Numbered from the stretch's first letter, positions 25,237 through 38,104 are shown. The stretch is DNA of 64,000 bases from Apoda limacodes (GCA_946406115.1 OX291544.1:23391521-23455520); one strand, 5' to 3'. The notes: generated by a model not told the origin, from the letters alone. Numbers and translations are program-made.

Positions 25237-28200
25237 ATGGCTACAACAACAATGAAAAGACTTTTTGTATTTCAAATAGGTTTACTTTCAAATAAAAATG
25301 GTTACACCGTTGCAAAGGTACGAATAAAATGAATGAAAGTCTACTTTTCAATCCTGGTCTTTTTTACCTATTAACCAAAAATGACAAGATTAAAAACCAC
25401 ATTCAAATCCCCATTTTTTTCTGTTCTTTATTTATTTCTATCTAGACTTTACCATTGATACATAGCGATTTTTATTTAAAGAATATAGTAGATATTTCAA
25501 AGCATCACTAAATTAGTAATGAACTATTAAAATTTTTTAGATTGATTAAAGCACAGTTATTTTTGTCTTGTTTACACATGTCATTCACTATTTATGTCAC
25601 TGCATGACATTATGATGACATTCAATCGATTGACTTAAAGCAGCACAGAATTCATCTTGTATAGTATAGGTATGCTAGTATAGCCATATTACTAGGGCCT
25701 TAGCATAACTTTAATATTGTTCATGTATTGTTACATGAAATGTATTCTAGTAAAAATTTGTATGAAAAAGATAGTTCTAATTTGGCCCAGAGATTACTCA
25801 GTTCACATTTCCTATTCGATATGATACTAGAATTCTGCTAAGCTTTCTCTACTTGCCAAGAGTATATTCTGTAGTAGTTATGTAGTCAGAGTGGGTCACT
25901 TATTATTGGTAGTAGTTCCCTGCTGTCAAACTAACTGTAATAGATATGGAAATTGGTTTCTTTAAAGTCCATAATCATTGCTAGGCATAAATGTATTTGA
26001 TGTTATTATCAGGGGGCTGATTGCTCATCTGCCAGTCGAAAGTTACTATAAAATTACTTTCAATTTCAGGTACTATCATGTGGACATTATAGCACATCAA
26101 AGTCAAGTAAAATATTTACAAATTTTAACGAAGCTGTAAAAGATGTTGCAGATGGTTCAAAACTGTTGGTGGGTGGATTTGGATTATGTGGCATACCAGA
26201 AAATCTAATTCAAGCTGTTAAGAGCAAAAATGTCACTGGTCTTACCATTGTTTCCAATAATGCTGGTATTTTAAAATTTATTTATATTTATAACTAGCTT
26301 TTTATTGTGACTTTGTTGCAGTAGAATTCAAAATATTTTTTTGATAAACAAATGAAACTTCAAGAAGACTAAGATGGACAAATTAAAATTGACCATTCAA
26401 GGGCATCCCTGTGGTCCACCATTTAATATTTTTTATTTACTTTTCACTAAAAACATGTTTTAAAAATTTTGTTAAATGAAGTATAAAACTAGTCATAAGC
26501 TAGTTTTAAAACGTTTTGTATTGTTTCCAGAACAATTATGTAAGTTTTGGATAGCATGTCTGACAAAAGCGGCCATTTTAAGCAGACATCTGATTTATTT
26601 GCTCCATGTCACATTTTTACAGGAGTTGAAGACTTTGGGTTGGGTATACTATTGAAGAACAAGCAAATCAAACGTATGATATCATCTTATGTTGGTGAAA
26701 ATGCTGAATTTGAAAGACAATACCTCACTGGGGAATTAGAAGTAAGATTTAAATCAATACATTTTTTTTATTTGGGTCAATATTTGGTAATCGGCGTATG
26801 AAGTTCCTCGCATTTATTTCGAAACTTAATTTTTTCTCTTTTTTATAAGTATTAGTTTAAAATAAAACAGTCTTTTCTGTCCATCATTTCACTTTCATTC
26901 ATTTACGACATTTTTAAAAACATATTTACTGTCAGTGAAGTGCAAAAAGTCATATTTCCTGTCAGGGGATTCATCCTGTTTCACAAATAACCTTATCAGA
27001 AAACAAATAATTTTAAAATAAATTAGTTCATTTATAATTAATATAATTTTTAATTATAAAAAACAGTAAACGTTACTTCAAATATGAAAAAATAATATTA
27101 AAACTTAAATATATACTTAATTTTTTGCCTAGACTTGAAGGGACCATATTTAAAGTCATTAGTCTGTCAAAAGTTAATTTGAAAAATGCCACTGTTTTGA
27201 GTAAGTCAAGTAAACAATTTCAAACAAAAGGTGTCATTTTGTCATCTTCCTGTGGTCATTTTCCTGGTGTACTTCTGACAGGATAATGACAGCCCAACAG
27301 GAAGATAACTAAATATCACAATTATTTCAGTCATAAAGCAAAATATGAATGGTTTGTACATACATCAGTTTGTGCTAGTTCCTATTATTATTCTGTATGA
27401 CATTATCACCCTTTTTAAGGCCAAGATATAGGTTGGGTAGGGTTAGATAGGTAAGATAGTACAGAGAGATCTGACAAAATTTCTATAGAGACAAAGAATA
27501 AGATGATAAAGTTTTCAGAGCAGGATGATAATAGTCGTATGTGTGCAGGAAAAAAAAACCAAAACAAAGAATAAAGACAAGAAACAAAAAAGATACCTAT
27601 TAAATATAATGAAAAAGTGAATCAAATTAAATGTATTTAATTTGTCTTACAGTGTATTTTGTAAATGTTGTCCATTTTGGATAGTTATAGTGACGCTGGC
27701 CATGGGAAAGGGGCTCCTGATGGGGTGGGGGCTGTTTGGAAACTTACAGCTGACGGTTGACAAATGGTTGCTTTAGACATCTCTCCATAAAACAGCGGGA
27801 GTTCCGGCGGGCGGTGCTTTCTCTAGACGTTCATAAGTCAAGTAAGCCAGACGGTATACCAGCAGTGGTGCTTAAGCAGTGTGCTCCTGAGCTATGTCCT
27901 GTACTCCCGCGCCTCTTTGCGCTTTCCTACCACACTAGGCATTTTCCGTCTTCATGGAAGACTGCGAATGTGCACCCGGTGCCCAAAAAGGGCGATAGAT
28001 CAGATCCATCGAATTACATGCCTATCGCTATTACCTCTCTCCTCTCCAAAGTGATGGAGCGTGTGATCATCACACAGCTTCTAAGATACCTAGAAGAACA
28101 CGATCTGGTCAGTGACCGTCAATAGAGCTTTCGCCACGGTCGCTCGACTGGTGAACTTCTAGTGTATCTCACCCACCGATGGGCACTAGCCATTGAAAGC

Positions 28201-31200
28201 CTGGACATAGCGAAGACGTTCGATCGGGTCTGGCACCGGGGTCTTTTATCGAAGTTGCCATCTTACGGTGTGCCCGAGGGTTTGTGCAAATGGGTGGCTA
28301 GCTTTTTGTCCAGCAGACGCATACGAACCGTAGTTGACGGTAGTTGCTCTGATAGCATGGACATTAATGCTGGTGTCCCGCAAGGCTCTGTGCTGTCTCC
28401 TACGCTGTTTCTACTGCATATCAGTGACATGTTGGACAACAACAACATGCATTGCTATGCAGATTACAGTACTGGAGACGCTTATTTTACAGGGGTTGTG
28501 CAAACATCCCTTGTTCCGTTGTGGAGGAAAACCGCGGAGAACTTGTGTCTCAAATCGAGACAACACTGTCCAAGGTTTCTGACTGGGGACGCGTAAACTT
28601 GGTCCAATTCAACCCTACAAAGACACAAGTCTGCGCGTTCACCGCTAAGAAAACCCCATTCACTGTAGTATCACAATTCCAGAACACTCCCCTCTCCATC
28701 TCCAAGAGCATAGGAATCCTTGGTGTCCATCCAGCGATGTTCAGTTCCGAGATCATTTGCAAGAGAAGGTGAAGCTGGTGTCCAAAAAACTTGGTGTATT
28801 CAACAGAGCTAGGCAATACTTCACGTCGGGGAAGAAGTTGCTGCTTTACAAGTCGCAAGTTCGGCCCCATATGGAGTACTGCTGCCATCTCTGGGCGGGT
28901 ACACCCGGATACCAGCTTGGCCCTTTTGACTCTGTTCAACGACGGGCTGTGAGAATTGTTGACGAGCCCAAACTCACTTGCCTTATCAAACCCTTAAGTC
29001 TGAGGAGAGACTTTGTCTCCCTGTGTGTGTTCCACCGCTTGTACAATTGGATGTGTTCTGAGGAATTGTTAGAAATGATGCCCATGGCCACATGGACCAC
29101 ACCATCGGCAAGGAAATGATTCTCACACTTTAGAACCGAAATGGTCGCGCTTGGGTTTTGGAATGAGCTTTCTGCTAAGGTTTTCTCTAAAGACTACAGT
29201 ATGTGGTTGGTCAAGAAAGAAGTTATTGGATTTTTAAAGGGTCGACAACGCGCGAGTGATACCCCCGGTGTTACAAGCGTCTATAGGTGACCGCTTACCA
29301 TTAGGCTGATTGACCTTGTTTGCCACCTTAATGGTATAAAAAAAAAACATAACAGACATTAGGACACTTCAAAAGACATAGGAAGAAAACTGCCGTGCAA
29401 ATGCTCAAATTAAACTTTTTGGAAAAACCTCTTTATCATTTCCTGGAACTTTAAAAGTTCGTTTGGCATACAGGATAAGTTTTAATTAAAAATGAAATCC
29501 TTAAGTTGCTTTTGTGACGACATGTAGATTAAACTCACATTTTTGAGGGTGTGTAAAGATGATGGAAAGCTCTTTAAAATTAACCAAGACAAAATGTATG
29601 ATGAGCAAATAGAGAATATAGTAGAAAAATTACCCCAGCCATTATTATACCTCAAAGGTGAACGTATGTTTTATAAATTTCAGAAACCTATTGACATTTT
29701 TGAGCAATAATTATAGTATGACTAAATTTTTTCAACCGTAAACTGTTTATATTTTTATAGTTAATTTAGAATTGTGCCAAAAGAAGTACATTTTGTTTAA
29801 AAGTTTTTTTTATTTATTTGGTTGTAATGTCTTTTTATTAAACTGCATTAAATCTTTCTCGCATACAGTGTGTGTGTGTGTTCTTTTATCAAAGGCCAAG
29901 TTAAAATTAAAGGGCACATAATACCTACTCTTTTTTTTGATTGATTATAGTTTTAATAATAATAAGGTAGATTTCTTATTATTATTTCTTTGGAATTTAT
30001 GTTTCAGTTAATACTTGAGCCTGATTAAAATTTAATTTCTTATGACACTTAAATTTCTGTCCTTATCCTGTCAACAAATCATTAGCCTGATGCCTCAGGT
30101 CATTATCCTGTCATTGTTGTCCTTTTCCTGTCTGCCCAATTTGAAAATCCTGGTGTAACTCCTAAGAATCTTTTTAAAGTGTCCGGAACATATATATTTT
30201 TAAAACAACAGTAATAAATCAATACATTGAGATAAAAAAAACATATAAAACCCTACAAAATTATAATTAATTTTTCATTCACATTTTGTCAATTACCAAA
30301 TATTGACCCATTTAACAAAAGTTGGCAGATAGCTTTTATTTAACTTTACCTACACATTTGAATGTTTTGTACCACTTCTTAATGTCTGAAAATACTTGTT
30401 ACAATATTTACTTTTAAAAGAATCGGCCAAGTGCGAGTCGGACTCGCGGACGAAGGGTTCCGTACCATTATCTATAAAAATTAAAGGTTTTTTTTTATTT
30501 TTATATTTGAGTTGATTAAATGAAAGGTAAATTGCGGTTTACGATTTACGACGTATTAAAAAAAACTACTTACTAGATCTCGTTCAAACCAATTTTCGGT
30601 GTAAGTTTGCATGGTTATTTATATCACATATTTTTTTTTAGTTTTATCACTCTTTTATTTTAGAAGTTACAGGGGGGGGACACCCATTTTACCACTTTGG
30701 AATTGTCTCTCGCGCAAACTATTCAGTTCAGAAAAAAATTATGTTAGAAACCTCGATATCATTTTTGAAGACTTATCCATAGATACCCCACACGTATGGG
30801 TTTAATGAAAAAAACTTTTTGATTTTCAGTTCTAAGTATGGGGAACCCCCAATGTTTTTTTTTCTATTTTTGTATGAAAATCTTAATGCGTTTCACAGAA
30901 TACATTTACTTACCAAGTTTCAACAGTAAAGTTCTTATAGTTTCAGTAGTTTCGGAAAAAAGTGGCTATGACATACGGACGGACAGACAGACAGACAGAC
31001 ATGACAAATCCATAAGGGTTCCGTTTTTTGCCATTTGGCTGTGAAAACCTAAAAACCCAATGTAATGTAAATTATAATTATTTCAAACTCAGCAAAAATA
31101 AAATGGAAACTTCAAACAATACAATATACCACATAAAAAAAAGAAAATTTTAAAGATGTAATTTTGATATAAAATACTTTTTCGTGTTACATCGTTTATA

Positions 31201-34200
31201 TTATAACAAAATAAGTTTCGTAACTATTTTTAAATATTAAAATACTTTAAGGACACAAGTAAATGTTTTTCTCAAAGTATTAAATTTTTTCCTAGCTTCC
31301 AGCTGCTTGTAATTTTTTATTTATTAGGTGGAGCTAACACCTCAAGGCACACTGGCAGAAAGAATACGTGCAGGTGGGGCAGGTATACCGGCCTTTTTTA
31401 CTCCAACTGGCTACGGTACACTGGTTCATGAAGGTGGTTCACCAATCAAGTATACTAAAGATGGAAAGGTGTGTATTTACTCCTAAAGTTATGTCTATTT
31501 TAATTTTGCTGACCTATATGTATTAACTTCTTACATACCTTATGAAAGAGAAAATAGATTAGAGTAAAACCTGTTTAAAATTCATGTTTGTATTGATGAA
31601 TCCAGCTTATGTCTCTTAATATTGATTCCCCCGCAGCCTAGTTGGTAGTGCGGCCGACTGCTGTGCAGAGGGTGAGGGTTCGATTCCCGCACTGGACAAA
31701 CATATATGTGATAAACATTTATGTTTGTCTTGAGTCTGGGTGTATTTATGTATGATATGATATTTACAATAAAAAATTATATATGTATTTGTATCTGTAG
31801 TCTGGTCACCATAACACAAGCTCTGCTTACTTTGGGGTCAGATGGCGCTGTGTGAAATGTCCAAAAATATTTATTTATTTATTTAATATTATAAAATGGG
31901 TAACCAATGTATTGGATACAAAGTGATAGTAGATAGGAGACAATAGTCCTACAGAGACATCACAAAAACTCAGAGTTGAAAGTAAGTGATGACTGGAAAT
32001 AGAATAGAAGACAATAAGTTTTCTTAGGTCACAGCTTATATAATATATATTTTATACACAAAAATAAATTAACTGTAATATTTAATTTCTAGATTGAAAT
32101 TGCTAGCTCACCACGTAATGTTCAACAATTTAACGGCGAAAATTATATAATGGAAGAAGCTATAACTGGTGATTTTGCGCTTATTAAAGCATGGAAAGCA
32201 GATAAGTATGGCAACTTGGTATTTAGGAAAAGCGCTAGGAATTTCAATCCGGCCATGTGCAGAGCTGCTAAAATTACAATAGCCGAGGTGGAAGAAATTG
32301 TAGATGAAATAGAACCAGATCACGTACACGTTCCTTCCATATTTGTCCATAGAATTATCAAAGGTGATAAGTTTGAAAAGAGAATTGAAAGAAAAACTGT
32401 GACTAAGCCAAAGTCAGACAAGGAAAAGAAACCATCTGATCTAGTGAGAGAAAGGATCATTAAAAGGGTGGCTTTGGAGTTTAAAGATGGAATGCATGCT
32501 AATCTTGGAATCGGTAAGTTTCGATTGTAGTAATGTTGTTTGTAAAAGTAATGAATAATTAAATATAACCCGATATAACAAGAATTTAAAAAAAAATGCC
32601 AGATATATAAATCTAATTTGTTTTACCTAGTTTAGTTGATATCTGTAGTGGAAATTTAATTCTAGTTCTATTAACGGTAGGTGACATACTTAGGAGGCCT
32701 ATGCACAGCTGTGGTCGTCTAATGGATATGATACATGGACTATGATGATTGAAATATTTCAAATAGTGAGTAAGTACTGTGCATACAGTATACAGTGCAG
32801 CGTAAATATTATAACTAGCCGATGCCCACGACTTCGCGTGGACTTGTAAGTTTTTATTTTCCAGAAAAAAAAACGAGCAGTCCACTAACCATACTGAATG
32901 AAGGTTATTACTTATACTGTGCTCATACTGGTCACCTATCAAATTTCATTAAAATCTATTTGGTAGTTTTCGCTTAGTGCTTAACAAACAGACGAACAAT
33001 GTAAAAAGATTTTGCGTTTCTGCGCCCTAAGCCAAGCCTTTTACCAAATATCTTTATACATATGCTTGTACAACTTTTTGTACAAATACTTATCATAGAC
33101 TTGAGTTCTGTAACCTGTTCTATGGACTGCGAAATATTATCACAAAATTGACCACTCTTCAGAAAGAGACTAAGCTGTTTTCAGTAAAATAAACACAAGA
33201 AGTTAGAAAAACAGAACTATTTGTGTATTTGTTTCGTCTCTTTTACACCTTTGCGAACATCCTTTCGTCACAGCTGTCTTAGAAATACACTGTCCAGTCT
33301 TTACGTCTACGACACTTCAATAGATGTTTAAAAATTCTAAAATAATTACTATAATAGGTATAGATAGATGTATTACTTAATACAATACATATTTTTACAG
33401 GTATGCCCATGCTAGCAAGTAACTACTTACCTCCAAACATGAAAGTGTCCCTGCAGTCAGAAAATGGTATTCTCGGCTTAGGACCATTCCCGTTGGAGGA
33501 TGAGGTGGACCCCGATCTTATAAATGCTGGAAAAGAAACTGTTACGGTACTACCAGGTGAGTGTTACCTACATCAATTACTATAATTTGAATTACGTTTC
33601 GAAAGTTTTGACAAAAATAGAATCTCGTCTTGCTACCCAGCCGCATACGTCGTCATTGTGGTAGCACGGTCTTCCCTTACCAACCAAGGGCGAATTGGGC
33701 CGTAGTCACGTAGGCCCAGAGCGGATTGTGGACCGGATGGGGATCCAACAAAAAATGTGTAACAAAAATAGTGTAGCAGAGGTAGCCTAGATGGTAGCAG
33801 GTAGCAGATTGGGCATAATCGCTTCAGATAGTTTCAAATGACATCCAATAGCTGTGGGTAATTCAGAGGAATAAGAAAATATAGATCGTTAAGCATATAA
33901 GTTAACATAAAACACGGTGGCACAAAAAAATTTAGATAATCGGTAATAGCCCTGATTTCTTCTAACTGTGTTTTTTGTTGTCTTGTTTGTATATACCCAC
34001 GTGAGACTATTTCTTAAGTTTGAAATCTGTGACAGAGTTTCTTGCCACTTCTCAAAAGACTATATGATCGAAAGAGTTGTTTTTTTCTTTAGCGTCAATA
34101 AACAAAGTTATTAAAAATAATAATGATTTGTTCTTTTCAAAGGTGCGTCATTTTTCTCTTCGGACGACAGCTTTGGCATGATCCGTGGCGGCCATATTGA

Positions 34201-35063
34201 CCTGACTGTACTCGGTGCCATGCAGGTCTCACAGTACGGCGACCTTGCTAACTGGATGATTCCCGTAAGAATACTGTTTTACACAGCCATTTTAGGCTGA
34301 CCATTAGACTTGGCAGTTAAGGCTGCACCTTACTCTTATGTACGGATTTCGTCTCGTTTTTAAAATCTAATGCAAGCTTCAAACTCATATATTCTTTTAT
34401 TCGAAAATTACAGTATTTTTTTTAAAATCTCTATAAATATGTAAAAAATATAAGGGTTCCTTGTTGACTACGGAACCCTAAAAATGAACACAATTCAAAC
34501 ATTTCCAAGTTTTAAAATATTAACTTATTATTCTCTATGTAGGGTAAAATGGTGAAAGGCATGGGTGGAGCCATGGACTTGGTGTCTGCCCCGCGGACGA
34601 AGGTAGTGGTGACGATGGAGCATACAGCCAAGAAGGGTGCACATAAAATACTGCCAGAGTGTAACCTACCGCTCACCGGAAAGAACTGTGTAGACAAGAT
34701 CATTACTGAAAAAGTAAGTATTGGGCCTTAAGGCAGTGTTACTTGGCAATAAAATTTTGTGAATGCGAGGTCGTTACATCTTAACTCACTGATATTCTCT
34801 TCGAAATGCACGAAATAAATTTATATTGTTATCATCATGTTTTAAATTAAATATTGAAATATTTAATTACCTACACTTACGTTACATTTATTAAATTTCA
34901 GTGTGTATTCGAAGTGGATCAAGAGAAGGGTTTGACTCTAACTGAACTGGCAGAAGGCGTGACCATTGAAGACGTAATGGTGAACACGGGATGCGAGTTC
35001 CACGTAGCGCCCAAAATTAAGAAAATGGGTGACATCACACAACCTGACACTATTACTGAATAG
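25237..35063 (+). CDS. OXCT1: Succinyl-CoA:3-ketoacid CoA-transferase (SCOT), mitochondrial, complete
   Basis: Nine exons: 25237-25317, 26070-26265, 26623-26741, 31328-31468, 32093-32513, 33401-33556, 34143-34264, 34543-34713 and 34902-35063 (TAG). All junctions are GT-AG and phases agree, giving 522 residues, close to the usual ~520. The enzyme moves CoA from succinyl-CoA to acetoacetate, the key step of ketone-body use in the mitochondrial matrix. The N-terminus ([20 protein letters not shown]) is basic, lacks acidic residues and suits a transit peptide. Subunit-A motifs are [11 protein letters not shown] and [16 protein letters not shown]. The subunit-B catalytic glutamate is in [11 protein letters not shown] (exon 33401), with [13 protein letters not shown] and [14 protein letters not shown] following. 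The start is the first ATG after an acceptor at 25199. Introns contain a LINE (27770-29345) and SINE-type repeats. No damage seen. Confidence 0.97.
27680..27765 (+). pseudogene. Transposon-derived coding scrap ([12 protein letters not shown] motif)
   Basis: The frame reads [20 protein letters not shown] then a stop. HGKG-x-xDGVG-x(3)-K is a conserved motif in a group of uncharacterised, multicopy arthropod proteins that are probably transposon-derived. It stops immediately before the 5' end of the LINE at 27770. Confidence 0.4.
27770..29345 (+). mobile_element. Non-LTR retrotransposon family A, copy 4 (YADD changed to YADY)
   Basis: Most of the reverse transcriptase is readable: [75 protein letters not shown] and the box [10 protein letters not shown]. 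The second catalytic Asp of YADD is Tyr. In-frame stops (Q then stop in place of YGF near 28121) and frameshifts near 28500-28600 and 29100 confirm it is dead. The 3' UTR ends tttgccaccttaatggtata then an A-rich tail. Confidence 0.9.
30425..31045 (+). repeat. Full-length interspersed repeat (gtgcgagtcggactcgc to ggttccgt)
   Basis: Starts gccaagtgcgagtcggactc and acgaagggttccgtaccatt; ends with a GACA tract (gacagacagacagacagaca) and aagggttccgttttttgcca. About 620 bp in a SCOT intron. The complete head and tail make it the best reference copy in the window. Confidence 0.75.
31628..31890 (+). mobile_element. tRNA-derived SINE in SCOT intron 4
   Basis: Pol III box A-like tagttggtagtg (31639) and a perfect box B, ggttcgattcc (31677-31687), lie at tRNA-like spacing. 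The body contains tgtcttgagtctgggtgtat and ends gatggcgctgtgtgaaatgt before a (TATT)n tail. Partial copies occur at 35165-35345 and 35715-35890. Confidence 0.75.
32815..33010 (-). mobile_element. Helitron-like 3' end in SCOT intron 5
   Basis: On the reverse strand it ends gaagtcgtgggcatcggCTAG followed by T. The inner sequence (tatcaaatttcattaaaatc, ttggtagttttcgcttagtg) is the usual accgat-like core of these elements. The 5' end is not defined. Confidence 0.5.
34440..34490. repeat. Short remnant of the ggttccgtacc repeat
   Basis: aagggttccttgttgactac followed by ggaaccctaaaaatga in SCOT intron 7. A minimal scrap of the family. Confidence 0.5.
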
Positions 35064-35164
35064 GCCACTTATTACACATTTTAGACGTCCACTAGCGCCG
35101 CCATTCGATATTTTTAATTTCCTAAGCAAAATGTTTTATTAAAAGTGCTATTTTTTGTATTTAA

Positions 35165-35345
35165 AGATGAGCTGCTTCGTGGCTATGCTGATAGTAGTGA
35201 CCACCTGCCTTTTCGAGGGGCGCAGGTTCAATCCCCGCACCGGACAAACATTTATGTCATGTACATTTGTGCTTATCTTGAGTCTGTATATATTTTTTTA
35301 CTTACATTAGATAAATATCTTTGTAATATAAGCACATAGACACAA
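35165..35345 (+). mobile_element. tRNA-derived SINE fragment downstream of SCOT
   Basis: Box B-like ggttcaatccc (35224) and caccggacaaacatttatgt, then cttatcttgagtctgtata, match the SINE at 31628-31890. It lies about 100 bases after the SCOT stop and may be part of the 3' UTR. A second piece of the same family (ttgtcttgagtctgggtatt) is at 35715-35890. Confidence 0.6.
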
Positions 35346-35352
35346 ATAAATA

Positions 35353-35585
35353 TCTTAATAAATATAAATCTCGTGTCACAATGTTTGTCCTCAATGGACT
35401 CCTAAACTACTGAACCGATTTTGATCAAACTTCGTAAATATCTGTTATTTGATCCAACTTAAAAGATAGGATAGTTTTTATCTCGATATGTCAAGTGCGA
35501 GCCGGACTCGGGCACTATAGGTAAAAACCAACTTTCGCCGGGTACAGAGGGACGGCAGCGGAACAACGTTCGCCGGGACAGCTAG
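35353..35585 (+). mobile_element. Helitron-like element family H3, copy 1
   Basis: 233 bp, from TCTTAATAAATATAAATCTC to cgttcgccgggacagCTAG, inserted between A and T. A short internal stem (gtgcgag..ctcgggcac) lies near the middle. Almost identical to 47314-47546; a longer variant is at 38617-38895. Resembles the Lep1-type non-autonomous Helitrons of Lepidoptera. Confidence 0.75.
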
Positions 35586-35589
35586 TATA

Positions 35590-37820
35590 CTTATATAAAT
35601 ATTTCGCCTGCAAGGACGTCGTCAGACATATATAATATATTGGACTGACGACGACAAATATAAAAAAAAAAAAAAACAATATATAGGATAGCACCTACAA
35701 CTTAGAGAAGAATAAAAAACATTGTCTTGAGTCTGGGTATTTTTTTATGTAAGTATAATATGCATGTATTTAAAAAAAAGAAGTAAGTTGTATGTTTATC
35801 TGTTGACTGGTCCATAGTACGAGTTTTATTTTAGCTTTAGTTTAAGATCAGAGTGCTGTGTGTTATGGTCAGAAACATTAATGATTATTATTTATTTTAA
35901 TTAATACAATTCGTAATTAACACCGATTTTTACTAAAGTTATTTTTCTATGGAATTAGTACATTTTGAAATCAAAAATATCCAATAGCAGGGCTAGTTAG
36001 CAGGGGTAAAAGTACAGTGTTGCAATTGTTAGTAAAGAAGTCTGAAAACAAAAATACTAAAATTACCTGTATCTTTTTGTACTGAAAATGTTACAATCAA
36101 CTTATTATAATTATTTTCAATCTGTTAATGTGATTGTTTTTATACATATAATTAAGTAAATACGTTTTTGTTCATAATTTACAATATTTGTAAAAAAAAA
36201 TATATTTACAACTTAGGTCAAATATGTATTTTATATTGCTCTTTAATACTTATTGTATTTTCATTTTGTACAATGTTTAACACCAATTTTGTATTGCGTA
36301 ATTTTTTTTTTAACAATATGATTAAGGAGGATTTGGAGAGGACGTAGAATATTTATCGACACTACTCCACTATGATTTATAAATTAAATGGGCCGTTGTA
36401 AAAAGGCATGATTATTGCTATAGTTTTTTTAGTTCGGGAATGGGATTTTAGTACGGAATACATATACCTAAGTAACGCGCTCTAAAAACTTTGCTTAAAG
36501 TAGGTAAACACACAACTACTAGGGAGTTCATGTACTATTATATATGTATAATATATATAAATATGACAAATTACCAATCATAGAATTAAGAATACTATAA
36601 TAAATATGTATATATTAACTAGGTAGGTAACCTTCGTGAAGCTTAACTAACAATGCATCATACTTTAATGATTCGGTGTGAGGTCGCTAGTGGCCTGTAA
36701 GTTCACATTTTTTTAAATGGCGACTGTAGTTTCGATTTTTTTGTACCGGGTTAGAAAAGTTTGTTGTACTGTAGGTACATACTTAAACTTATTTTACTCT
36801 ATTGAATACAAACAAATATAATATGTATTTAGATGAAATGTAAAAAAGTAACTTATTTTTTTATACCGAATTTGTCTAAATTTTTGATACGTGCTGTTAT
36901 TAAATACGTATAAATAGTATTTTTGTTTATCAATTTTGTGTAACATTTTTGTAGACATTTAAAATTAAGCCCAGATATATAATGTATATTTAGTTTTTCA
37001 TTTATTTTTATTTTAACATATTATTTTTACGATTTTTACAATTACGATTTTAATTTATATTCCTCTACCCGGTGGTGGCCAAGTGGTGTCGATATCGCCC
37101 TCGCGTTGTTATAAATATTTATTTAAATTTGTTAAGTACATTGTTTTTTGGAGAAGGAAAACATCGTGAACATTCATACATCAAAAAAACATAATAATGG
37201 AAATCCACAATCCGCACTGGCCCTGCATGATAAACTATAGCCTAGTCTAGCCTACACATAGACTAAATGTCCACCGCGCTTAAAATATCTGTATAAAAGG
37301 AGATATTTTGTGTTAGTTTAAATTTTGATTTTTTGAACACGATTTTTGAGGTTAAGCAAAGCTTAAAAGTTCACTTAGATCACCGACCCTACCACTGAAA
37401 TCCGTCTGCAAACAAAGTTGATAAAAAGTCGTTTGGTGGCAATGCGAAATAGTTGGATGGACCACATGCCAACCAAGGGGCCACACAGTCCTTAAAATGA
37501 AGCGGAAACGTAGTATACATTGCAGCTTCGATGAGGTTCCTATTAGTGTACGATTTTAGGTGTGACTATGTGTGACCATGTGACTGCAATGGATAACTTT
37601 GGGAAACATTACAAAGGCTGCCCAGAACTCTGAGACTACCAATTGTAATTTAACTGCAATTTAGGTTCTGCCTTCGGATACCAAGAAAACGTTTTGTTGT
37701 CCCACGTGACCACCATGAGGCTCTTAGTGGGCCCTACGGGGGCGGTGCGACGACAGTTCAAATCTCTAATACTGCTGATCGTAGTATAACAACTGAACTT
37801 TTTTACCTTCGCTGTGTTTT
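35590..37820. other. Intergenic between SCOT and the next exon
   Basis: Largely AT-rich. 36690-36770 holds a copy of the gtcgc/gggttagaaaagtttgttg short repeat. 37075-37260 carries aaggaaaacatcgtgaacat and cacaatccgcactggccctg, a remnant of a common lepidopteran dispersed repeat. A short ATG ORF at 37715 (MRLLVGPTGAVRRQF...) has a good start context but only 24 codons. Confidence 0.45.
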
Positions 37821-37822
37821 AG

Positions 37823-38077
37823 ATGTCAATCGTTAGTACATACTCTGTAACAAAAGATGCAATGGAGCCGGCTGTCGTCACGGTTTGGACTAGAATAGGC
37901 GTAAAACTTCATTTACCTATCCTCCATGTGACAATGCGGAAGAGGAAGGAGGCTTGTTTTAAAATAATTTCAGCAAAAGATGCTCATAAACTGAACAACA
38001 TCTATACGGTGTTTATATCGAGCCTGATGTGGGGTAGTTCGATGATTTTTTGTGTCTTAATGATTTATTTCCGTTAA
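37823..38077 (+). CDS. Exon-like ORF with C-terminal membrane segment; possible tetraspanin first exon
   Basis: 84 codons begin directly after a strong acceptor (cttcgctgtgttttag), so this looks like an exon; in the frame, TAG precedes the ATG. The protein has a basic stretch (TMRKRKEACFKIISAKDAHK) and a single hydrophobic segment, NIYTVFISSLMWGSSMIFCV-LMIYF. That segment sits where TM1 of a peripherin-like tetraspanin would. A weak donor, C|gttaat at 38071, is in phase 1, the same phase as exon 1 of the tetraspanin that starts 2.1 kb downstream. It could be an alternative first exon, a leftover of a tandem paralogue, or unrelated. I do not recognise it with certainty. Confidence 0.4.
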   Translation: MSIVSTYSVTKDAMEPAVVTVWTRIGVKLHLPILHVTMRKRKEACFKIISAKDAHKLNNIYTVFISSLMWGSSMIFCVLMIYFR

Positions 38078-38104
38078 TATAAAGTTAAAGACTTAGTTGT
38101 TTTT

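Larger units (their letters stand above)
26742..31327 (+). other. SCOT intron 3, expanded by insertions
   Basis: At 4.6 kb this is the largest SCOT intron. It holds a chimeric transposon scrap (27680-27765), LINE family A copy 4 (27770-29345) and a full-length interspersed repeat (30425-31045). The rest is AT-rich without genes. Confidence 0.85.

Noticed and set aside
31639..31700. Possible true tRNA gene (boxes A and B)
   Set aside because: No acceptor-stem pairing visible, and it continues into a SINE body that recurs downstream of SCOT.
32108..32350. Minus-strand ORF overlapping a SCOT exon
   Set aside because: Shadow of the conserved sense exon 32093-32513.
37715..37789. Short ATG ORF with good start context and a hydrophobic end (MRLLVGPTGAVRRQF...LILLIVV)
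   Set aside because: Only 24 codons before TAA, and the next exon-like acceptor is about 35 bases away, too close for an intron. Not enough to call a signal-anchor exon.
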